From Mucilaginibacter ginsenosidivorans (GTDB lineage: Bacteria; Bacteroidota; Bacteroidia; Sphingobacteriales; Sphingobacteriaceae): a DNA stretch of 64,000 nucleotides. Numbering within the stretch: position 1 is the stretch's first letter; the number at the start of each line of letters is the position of its first letter. The notes under the pieces were generated by a model that did no database searches, had not been told where the DNA came from, and saw only the letters and a program-made list of their open reading frames with translations. The DNA lies in NCBI RefSeq assembly GCF_007971025.1, contig NZ_CP042436.1:5288834-5352833 (forward strand), given 5' to 3'. Below, in pieces: positions 57,761-64,000 of this stretch. A program made the translations under genes and the position numbers.

Positions 57761-58839
57761 TTCCTCTTCAGGGGATTAAGGGGTACAAACTTAACCTGGT
57801 ACAAATAAGGCCATTTTTTACCGGTAACGAACAGGCGCTGACCTTTTTCGTCCCAGGCTATGCCATTAAGTACATTCTGGCCATTGTCATAACCTGCAGG
57901 ACGGTCCTTTAGCGGCCACAGGTCTTTCATGTCCACGCGTTGTTCAACGGCGCCGGTTTTGGGGTTGATAACTAATATGGTATCCAGGGTGTATACATTG
58001 GAGTATAATTTGCCATGAATGTATTCCAATTCGTTCACTTCATCTACAGGCCCCTTGTCATCGTATACATCAATGGAACCTATTGCGCGGTAATCAGTGG
58101 GGTCTAAAAACCATATGCGGTTGGTGCTGTCGTCGAGGTACATTTTTTTGCCATCGTAAGTTACACCCCAGCCCTCAACGCCAACATTATTATTGAAGGT
58201 TTTGAGCAGTTTAAATGTTTTCCTGTCGAACACGAAGCCGACCTTCGACCGATAGGTAAACATCACGATCTTATCCCCGATAATGGCGCTGCCTTCTCCA
58301 AAATATTGCGGATCGAGCTTAGCGCGCTGAACAACCTTACCGGTATTAAGATCGACCTTGCGCAGGTCGGAGTGCCCTTCGGTTCCAGTGGTCTCGTACA
58401 GGTAGCCGTCCTGGTACAGCAGCCCTTCGGTATAGGCGCTGGTATCGTGCGGGAACTTCCTTATCACCTGGTACGTCATTTCTTCAGGAGCCTTAGCCGC
58501 TAATAACACGATATTGGTAGTTGCATCCTGGCTTTTACCCCCCTGAAAAACTTTCGCCGTTATAACCCGCGGACCTAATGAAAAGGTATCTGTTTTCAGA
58601 ACTATAGCAGCCGAATCCTTTTTTGAAGCGATACGCGTTGAATCCACCAGGTAAACAATAGAGTCTGGCTTTATATCTGCCGGAACACTCACTTTTACGG
58701 TCACATCGTCCCCGGATTTATAACTGGTGCCTGCTTCGGGGCTGATGGTTACGTCAGCAGCCTGTTTGGTTTTATTGCAACTTGTACAGCCATAAGCAAG
58801 AGCGGCCGTAGCTAAAAAAAGAATGAATCTATTTCTCAT
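57757..58839 (-). CDS. Glutaminyl-peptide cyclotransferase, lipoprotein
   Basis: A 360-residue protein of the bacterial/plant-type glutamine cyclotransferase family. The start at 58839 gives MRNRFILFLATAALAYGC, a lipoprotein signal; a longer frame would overlap the yraN stop. An N-terminal Ig-like region (VTISPEAGTSYKSGDDVTVK) precedes a five-bladed beta-propeller: FPHDTSAYTEGLLYQDGYLY, ETTGTEGHSDLRKVDLNTGK, NVGVEGWGVTYDGKKMYLDD and VNELEYIHGKLYSNVYTLD. The enzyme converts N-terminal Gln to pyroglutamate on exported peptides. It is the third gene of the dnaG-yraN run, four bases after yraN. Confidence 0.88.
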   Translation of the reverse strand: MRNRFILFLATAALAYGCTSCNKTKQAADVTISPEAGTSYKSGDDVTVKVSVPADIKPDSIVYLVDSTRIASKKDSAAIVLKTDTFSLGPRVITAKVFQGGKSQDATTNIVLLAAKAPEEMTYQVIRKFPHDTSAYTEGLLYQDGYLYETTGTEGHSDLRKVDLNTGKVVQRAKLDPQYFGEGSAIIGDKIVMFTYRSKVGFVFDRKTFKLLKTFNNNVGVEGWGVTYDGKKMYLDDSTNRIWFLDPTDYRAIGSIDVYDDKGPVDEVNELEYIHGKLYSNVYTLDTILVINPKTGAVEQRVDMKDLWPLKDRPAGYDNGQNVLNGIAWDEKGQRLFVTGKKWPYLYQVKFVPLNPLKRK

Positions 58840-58843
58840 ATTT

Positions 58844-59212
58844 TTAAATGGAAGGTGGCCAGAAGGCATCTTCAATGTGTTTTAATGAATGACGGGCGTC
58901 GCGGCCGAACAGGATGGCTACAATATCGAAGCGCACTTCGCCCTGGTGATCCATCAGGTAAATATATTCGTCCGCTGCCTGGGCCAATAATTTTTGTTTG
59001 CGCAAGTCTACAAAATCTTCCGGCTCGCCAAAACCGTTTCCGGTCCGTGCCTTTACCTCTACAAAAATGATCTTACCGTCTTTATAGGCCACCAGATCTA
59101 TTTCGCATTTGCCATGCGTCCAATTCTCGTCTAATATTTCGTAACCAAGCCCCTCTAAAAATGTTTTTGCCAGGCCCTCACCCTTGCGGCCAAGTTCCAG
59201 GTGCTGTGCCAT
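58844..59212 (-). CDS. YraN family (UPF0102) nuclease-fold protein
   Basis: A 122-residue cytosolic protein. LGRKGEGLAKTFLEGLGYEI and ILDENWTHGKCEIDLVAYKD, followed by GKIIFVEVKARTG, match UPF0102/YraN. The E-x(n)-D-x(n)-ExK spacing is that of a restriction-endonuclease fold, suggesting DNA or RNA processing, but no activity is established. Its ATG overlaps the dnaG stop codon by one base (TAATG), so it is translationally coupled to primase, which hints at a replication or repair link. Confidence 0.88.
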   Translation of the reverse strand: MAQHLELGRKGEGLAKTFLEGLGYEILDENWTHGKCEIDLVAYKDGKIIFVEVKARTGNGFGEPEDFVDLRKQKLLAQAADEYIYLMDHQGEVRFDIVAILFGRDARHSLKHIEDAFWPPSI

Positions 59213-61140
59213 TACTTCAAAATTACGGAGCCCAAATAATCCGAAATACTCTTCTCCACCTTTTTCATGTGCATGTACTGCGTCAGTAGTATTTCAGTGT
59301 CGGCCTCATTTTCAACTTTCTGTAGTTCGCCCCGCAAGCCATCCAGTATTTTACCCACCTTCTGTTTTTTAAGGTGAAATATCGCTCCCAAAATAGTGGC
59401 CTTCATATTCATCTGTTCATCGGGCACCAGTATCTTGTGCATCTCGTACCAGTTCTCGCTCAGCGTGTACCGGGTTGCCAGCAGCGTGACCGACAGATCC
59501 ACTATATCCTTATCGGGAAAATGGATAAAAAATTGCTCATCCGGTAAAATTCCATTCTCCACCTCTTTGCCGTAAAGCTCTACGAACTTTTTGCTCGGCG
59601 GGTGGTCGAACTCCACGTCGCCCAGTTCGGCTATCATGAAGGGCCCTATATAGGTATTGGCAATGCCGTCCCAGTCGATCATTTTGCTACCGTACAATAA
59701 CAAAAGCCGTACAATTTCGCGCTCCTGGTTCGATTCATCTTTCTTAACAGGCGGTTCAGCCTGCAATTCTTCGGGTGGAAGATAATCCGACGGCTCAATT
59801 TGCCTGTTTGCCTGTTGCTGCGAATCCTTTTTGGCCTTGTTCAGCCGCATTTTATTCAGCTCCGACAGCAGCGCCCGTTCGTCAATTTCCAGTATATGGC
59901 TGCACTCCTTAATAAATACCGAGGCTTTAATGGAATCCGGAATTTTGGCAATGCTTTCAACGATCTCGCGGATAACATCTGCCCGCCTTATCGGGTCGTT
60001 ACCGGCCTCTTTAAGCAGTATATCGGTTTTATATAGAATGAAGTCTTTCCTGTTCTTATCAATGTGTGCCTTGAAAGCGCTGGTACCTACCAGCCGCACG
60101 TACGAATCAGGGTCGTGCCCATCGGGAAACAGCACCACCTTTACATTCAGGCCCTCCTCCAGTATCATATCCAGCCCCCGTAACGAAGCTTTGATACCGG
60201 CGGCATCACCGTCATAAAGAATTGTGACGTTCTTAGTGAAGCGGCCAATGAGCCTGATCTGCTCCACCGTTAGCGATGTACCCGACGAAGCTACCACGTT
60301 CTCTATCCCAGCCTGGTGAACGGAAAGCACGTCGGCATATCCCTCAACCAAATAGCAGTTATCCTCGTCCCTTATCGCTTTCTTGGCAAAGTACAGGCCG
60401 TAAAGAATATTAGATTTATGGTAGATCTCCGACTCGGGCGAGTTGATATATTTCGGAACATTCTTGTCTGTTTTGAGCGTCCTTCCGCCGAAGGCGATAA
60501 CCCTGCCGGTAAAGCTATGTATCGGGAACATCACCCGACCCCTGTAACGGTCATACAAGGTGCCATTATCCCGTTTCACGGACAAGCCCGTTTCTTCGAG
60601 GAACTGCTGCTGGTAACCTTCTTTTAGTGCCTTGGCTGTAAAGGCCTCCCATTGGTCGGGCGAGTAACCCAGCTCGAATTTTTTGATAGTTTCGCTGGTG
60701 AAACCTCGCTCTTTAAAATAGCTTAGGCCGATGTTCTGCCCCTCTTCTGTTTCAAGCAAGCTTTCGTGAAAGAATTTTGCAGCGTAGCCACTAACTATCA
60801 TCAGGCTTTCGCGGTGATTCTCCTCTTCTTTATTTTCTGATGACTCGATGGTTTCTTCAACCTCGATACCGTATTTTTTGGCGAGCCACTTTAGCGCCTC
60901 GGGATAGGTGAATTTCTCCAGTTCCATCAAAAAAGTAACGGCCGAACCGCCTTTGCCCGATGAAAAATCCTTAAAAATACCCTTAGCGGGCGATACCGTG
61001 AATGACGGTGTGCGTTCGTTACTGAAAGGTGACAGGCCCACATAATTGGCGCCGCGTTTTTTCAGCTGCACAAACTCGCCCACCACCTCGACAATGTCGA
61101 TGGCCTCCATAATTCGGTCGATGGTGGGTTTTGTGATCAT
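59212..61140 (-). CDS. dnaG: DNA primase with degenerate zinc-binding motif
   Basis: A 642-residue primase making RNA primers at the replication fork. The N-terminal CHC2 domain aligns (RGANYVGLSPFSNERTPSFT, then GIFKDFSSGKGGSAV), but all four zinc ligands are replaced: Ser37, Ser40, Asp58 and Ser61 in place of Cys, His, Cys and Cys. The catalytic core is intact: FGGRTLKTDKNVPKYINSPE, the TOPRIM Glu in CYLVEGYADVLSVHQAG and the DxD-like ILYDGDAAGIKAS. The C-terminal part would bind helicase DnaB. Loss of these ligands may be lineage-wide in this group. It starts an operon with yraN and a cyclotransferase gene, with a TAnnTTTG element upstream. Confidence 0.92.
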   Translation of the reverse strand: MITKPTIDRIMEAIDIVEVVGEFVQLKKRGANYVGLSPFSNERTPSFTVSPAKGIFKDFSSGKGGSAVTFLMELEKFTYPEALKWLAKKYGIEVEETIESSENKEEENHRESLMIVSGYAAKFFHESLLETEEGQNIGLSYFKERGFTSETIKKFELGYSPDQWEAFTAKALKEGYQQQFLEETGLSVKRDNGTLYDRYRGRVMFPIHSFTGRVIAFGGRTLKTDKNVPKYINSPESEIYHKSNILYGLYFAKKAIRDEDNCYLVEGYADVLSVHQAGIENVVASSGTSLTVEQIRLIGRFTKNVTILYDGDAAGIKASLRGLDMILEEGLNVKVVLFPDGHDPDSYVRLVGTSAFKAHIDKNRKDFILYKTDILLKEAGNDPIRRADVIREIVESIAKIPDSIKASVFIKECSHILEIDERALLSELNKMRLNKAKKDSQQQANRQIEPSDYLPPEELQAEPPVKKDESNQEREIVRLLLLYGSKMIDWDGIANTYIGPFMIAELGDVEFDHPPSKKFVELYGKEVENGILPDEQFFIHFPDKDIVDLSVTLLATRYTLSENWYEMHKILVPDEQMNMKATILGAIFHLKKQKVGKILDGLRGELQKVENEADTEILLTQYMHMKKVEKSISDYLGSVILK

Positions 61141-61156
61141 ACAAACGGGTTAACCA

Positions 61157-61164
61157 CAAAAATA
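61157..61164 (-). promoter_or_regulatory. Putative -7 promoter element for the dnaG operon
   Basis: The minus strand reads TATTTTTG, matching TAnnTTTG, 17 bases upstream of the dnaG ATG at 61140. Confidence 0.5.
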
Positions 61165-61277
61165 GCTTTTTACCCTATCAACCGGGTGCTGTGTTATTAA
61201 GAAATTACCAACAGCCTGTATCATTAAATATTATTTCAGCGTATCTCTTTTTGAAAACGATAATATAAAGTAAAGAG

Positions 61278-61753
61278 ATGAAAAGATCAGTTTTTATAGC
61301 GGCGATATTATTCACCGTGTCTATTGTATCCTGCAAAAAAGAAAAACAAATTACCGCTGACCAGCTATTCATAGGGGCCTACCGGAATAATGCCAGTTGG
61401 TTAGGAGTTCCTGTTACGAGCAAACCTCGGGCGATTCGCTCCAGGTGAAAGGCATCAACTCAACCGACAATTCAACTGTGATAATTAAGATGCCATTTCA
61501 TGGCAAGGGGAAATATACCATTGGCGCCGATGACGCTTTTTATACTATTACCGAAGGCGTGAGCGGGCCGGGCGTCCTTTATATTCTCGACGGTACAAAA
61601 ACCAATACCGTCACCGTTACGCAATACGACCTGGCATCAAATATTACGAAGGGCTTATTCGAATTACACTTTGTAAAAGCACCTGGTAGCAGCGACCCTG
61701 GAAATAGTGTAGACATGACCAGCGGTCAGTTTTGGCTGCAGGTACCCTTTTAA
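61278..61753 (+). pseudogene. Small lipoprotein gene, frameshifted
   Basis: From ATG at 61278 a lipoprotein signal reads MKRSVFIAAILFTVSIVSCK (lipobox SIVSC), continuing ITADQLFIGAYRNNASWLG. That frame ends at TGA 61446-61448. The rest of a plausible secreted protein lies in another frame from about 61410 (EQTSGDSLQVKGINSTDNST, GKYTIGADDAFYTI, ending FWLQVPF at 61753). One missing base between about 61395 and 61425 explains it. The product resembles small Bacteroidota lipoproteins of unknown function. The damage fits a sequencing error better than true decay, since neighbours show the same. It converges with the EamA gene, overlapping it by four bases. Confidence 0.7.
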
Positions 61754-62612
61754 ACCTTTATTACCTGCGTTTTCTTTTTCAGGAAGGTTACAGCAATGCC
61801 GGCAAGCACAATAATGCTTCCGGCAATTTCTTTTAGTTCCAGTGTTTCGTGAAGAAAGAATGCCGCCCATATACCCGCGATGACCGTTTGGCTTAACAGG
61901 GCGATCGAAACCCGGGTGGCTTCCATGTGATTGATCGCGTAGTTGATGGTTATCCAGCCTGCCAGCTGGCAAACTATACCCATCCCAAGCAGGTTGAGCC
62001 AGGTTGCAGTTGGAAAGTGCAGCAATTCGGTGTGCTGGTAACCGCAAATGATGAGCAGGAAGGCACTTGCGCCGAGCATGTTGTAAAACATGAAAGTGAC
62101 CGTCGTGATCTTTTGGAGAATACCTTTGGTGATCATGATATAAACGGCGTAGAACAAGCTGGCCACAAGCGCATAGATAAGCCCGATGTTAAACTGCAGG
62201 TGCAGGATATTATTGGCGCCTACCAATATAACCATACCCCAATGGCCACCCACGTACCTGTCCAGAACAGGGCACCAGACTTTTTCCGCAGGACCAGGAA
62301 ACTCAGCAATCCCACCCAAACCGGGGCCAGGTTGGCGATGAGCGTTGAAATGGTAGCGCTTATCTTCATCAGTGAAATGTTCCAGACGGCGATATCGGCA
62401 CCGAAAACCACGCCTCCAAGTAGTGCTACGGCCAGATCCTTATAGCCGATCTTCAGCTTTTTCCCGGCGATGCAATACGGCGCCAGGAACAACCATGCAA
62501 TGAATATCCGGTAAAAACCTGATGCAAGCGGAGCCGCTTCGGCAAGCTTCACAAATATTGGCGAGAACGAGATGCAGACGATGCCAATAACGAGGCTTAC
62601 TTTCGGATTCAT
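61750..62612 (-). pseudogene. EamA/DMT-family transporter gene, frameshifted
   Basis: The N-terminal part starts at ATG 62612 (MNPKVSLVIGIVCISFSPIF) and the C-terminal part ends at 61750. Together they make a ten-helix drug/metabolite transporter (two EamA repeats) of about 287 residues: LASGFYRIFIAWLFLAPYCI, ISTLIANLAPVWVGLLSFLV, then GLIYALVASLFYAVYIMIT and RVSIALLSQTVIAGIWAAFF. The reading frame breaks at the C run 62237-62240. Adding one base there restores IGGMVILVGANN. A homopolymer undercall is the simplest explanation. Substrate unknown; EamA proteins often export amino acids or metabolites. Confidence 0.82.
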
Positions 62613-62716
62613 GATATATTTATGCCGGCAAAAATACATTATAAGTCAGTATTTTAGTATTGGTGTAGCAAATACTATCAAGGGCGCGTATATTGCTTAC
62701 ACCAACCTTTCTTTTT

Positions 62717-63222
62717 ATGAAAAAACTTGTTTACCTTATCCTTTTAAGCACAGCGCTGCTGTCAGCATCCTGCTCTAAAAAGCCGATCTGTTGTGTGCTG
62801 CCCCCGCCTGTATTGGTCGCAGCGCAAAAGAATGGCGTGGCGTGGGAACTACCGATTATCAAAAGTACGCGGAGCAGCACCAATGATATTTTTATATCTA
62901 CTGTGGGGCCTCAATTACTGAATACCGCAAAAGATTCGCTGAGCATCAATTTAACATACACCGGCATTGGCAGCTACACGCCATCCAATGCCAACGTTAG
63001 CTATACGGCATTACAAACGGCGTAAAAACCACATACGAACTCGACCCGTCATTTGAAAACACCATCAACATTACGTCGTTCGCCGTGCTCCACAATGGGG
63101 CGACTACCAACCCTGAATCCGACTGAGATGACCGCCACATTTAACCTGCGTTTTACCAACCCGGACCACACAACAACGGTCAGCCTTTTAAACGGAAATT
63201 CACTGCTTATTTATCTAATTAG
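62717..63222 (+). pseudogene. Small lipoprotein gene, frameshifted more than once
   Basis: ATG at 62717 gives MKKLVYLILLSTALLSASCS, a lipoprotein signal with lipobox SASC. The frame runs to 63025. The continuation is found in other frames: GITNGVKTTYELDPSFENTI, then TEMTATFNLRFTNPDHTTTV and a probable C-terminus KFTAYLSN ending at TAG 63220-63222. At least three single-base indels are needed. The C-terminal FNLRFTNPD-like strand pattern is common in DUF6252/DUF5025-type lipoproteins, a family of unknown function. It sits directly before the asnS promoter element. Confidence 0.65.
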
Positions 63223-63225
63223 TTG

Positions 63226-63233
63226 TATTTTTG
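63226..63233 (+). promoter_or_regulatory. Putative -7 promoter element for asnS
   Basis: TATTTTTG matches TAnnTTTG and lies 21 bases before the ATG at 63255. Confidence 0.45.
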
Positions 63234-63254
63234 CCGCTCGAATATTTTTATAGT

Positions 63255-64000
63255 ATGAGCCAGCGGACAAAGATCAAAGCATTATTAGAGAGTGAACAAA
63301 CCAACATAGAGGTTATCGTTAAGGGTGGATACGCACCTTTCGTAATAACCAGTTCATCGCTTTGAATGATGGCTCGACCATAACAATATCCAGATCGTTG
63401 TTGATTTTGAGAATACTGATCCGGCTTTGCTAAAACGCCCTTACCACCGGCGCTGCTATCAGCGTGGTTGGCCAGTTAGTCGCCTCGCTGGGTAAAGGAC
63501 AAAAAGTTGAGGTTAAAGCAAAAGAAATTGAAGTTTAGGGCGACAGCGATCCCGAGAAAATCCCCTTCAGCCTAAAAACACAGCCTCGAGTTTTTGCGAG
63601 AGATAGCGCACCTGCGTTTCCGTACCAATACTTTCGGGGCGATTTTCAGGGTGCGGAATACACTCTCATACGCCATACACCGTTTTTTTAACGACCGGGG
63701 TTTTGTTTACCTGCATACACCTATCATTACCGCTTCGGATGCCGAAGGTGCGGGCGAGGCCTTTAAAGTGACCAATCTTGATATGGCTAATCCGCCGCGA
63801 GTTGAAAATGGAGACGTGGACTACAAACAGGACTTCTTTGGCCGTGCAACTAATCTTACCGTGTCCGGTCAACTGGAAGGTGAGCTTGGTGCGATGGCTC
63901 TCAGCGATATTTTATACCTTCGGGCCAACATTCCGCGCTGAGAATTCTAATACCACCGCCACTTAGCCGAGTTTTGGATGATAGAGCCGGAAATGGCGTT
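63255..64000 (+). pseudogene. asnS: Asparaginyl-tRNA synthetase, partial and interrupted by many indels
   Basis: Charges tRNA-Asn with asparagine. The start MSQRTKIKALLESEQTNIEV is clear, and the OB-fold anticodon domain continues in shifting frames (QLVASLGKGQKVEVKAKEIE). The class II core is readable from 63594 (REIAHLRFRTNTFGAIFRVR, TPIITASDAEGAGEAF, LTVSGQLEGELGAMALSDI). At least seven changes break it: missing bases near 63325, 63382 and 63957, extra bases near 63439 and 63911, a TAG in place of the expected Tyr codon at 63536-63538, and a cluster near 63556-63580. The gene is essential in lineages lacking the indirect route, so these are probably sequence errors at the end of an assembled piece. 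The C-terminal half is outside the window. Confidence 0.82.

Noticed and set aside
1..64000. tRNA or rRNA genes
   Set aside because: All intergenic gaps were read for cloverleaf-like sequences and none had the expected T-arm and acceptor pairing; most gaps are too short.

Overview
The window reads as a chromosomal segment of a Bacteroidota bacterium, most likely Sphingobacteriaceae and close to Mucilaginibacter or Pedobacter. The reasons are the gene families (DUF4271, DUF4286, alternative complex III, caa3-type subunit IV, CocE and fasciclin proteins), start codons that mostly lack Shine-Dalgarno sequences, and many short leaders preceded by the Bacteroidota -7 element TAnnTTTG. Coding density is high. 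I see no rRNA, tRNA, CRISPR array, insertion sequence or prophage.

Layout. 1-1612 (minus): the N-terminal part of uroporphyrinogen-III synthase and a DUF4271 membrane protein. 1731-5960: a lipoprotein divergent from a TPR-sensor histidine kinase and its NarL-type regulator; three copies of one 20-bp dyad sit in front of these three genes and look like the regulator's own operators. 5984-12263: mostly single genes (hemW, fasciclin, JmjC-like oxygenase, esterase, small proteins, PfkB sugar kinase). 12434-17873: a tight plus-strand run of VWA protein, MoxR-type AAA ATPase, membrane metallophosphoesterase, UbiA-like membrane protein and pentapeptide-repeat protein. 17875-27643: a small secreted protein, a multi-hairpin intergenic element, a CocE-like hydrolase, a methyltransferase, a minus-strand operon of an S9-family lipoprotein that has lost its catalytic Ser and His plus a histidine kinase and OmpR-type regulator, then a TPR protein and a DUF4286 protein.

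27665-46881 (minus): the respiratory core. actA-actB-actC-actD-actE-actF (alternative complex III) lead into coxB-coxA. After a hairpin-rich spacer come ctaA-ctaB (heme A synthesis), two subunit III genes, subunit IV, Sco and DUF420 assembly factors, and a small CxxC membrane protein. Quinol is oxidised by the Act complex, electrons pass through its c-hemes to the aa3 oxidase, and the downstream genes make heme A and load copper. Downstream lie DUF2461, an OmpA-family lipoprotein and a phosphoesterase.

47138-61140: a deoxyhypusine-synthase-like enzyme, an outer-membrane beta-barrel, two methyltransferases, a transglutaminase-like protein, an esterase, prfB with its programmed +1 frameshift, two unrecognised proteins, pgi, and a dnaG-yraN-glutaminyl cyclotransferase operon. 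61278-64000: four genes (lipoprotein, EamA transporter, lipoprotein, asnS), every one interrupted by single-base indels. No such damage appears in the preceding 61 kb, so this looks like poor sequence at a contig end rather than genuine gene decay.
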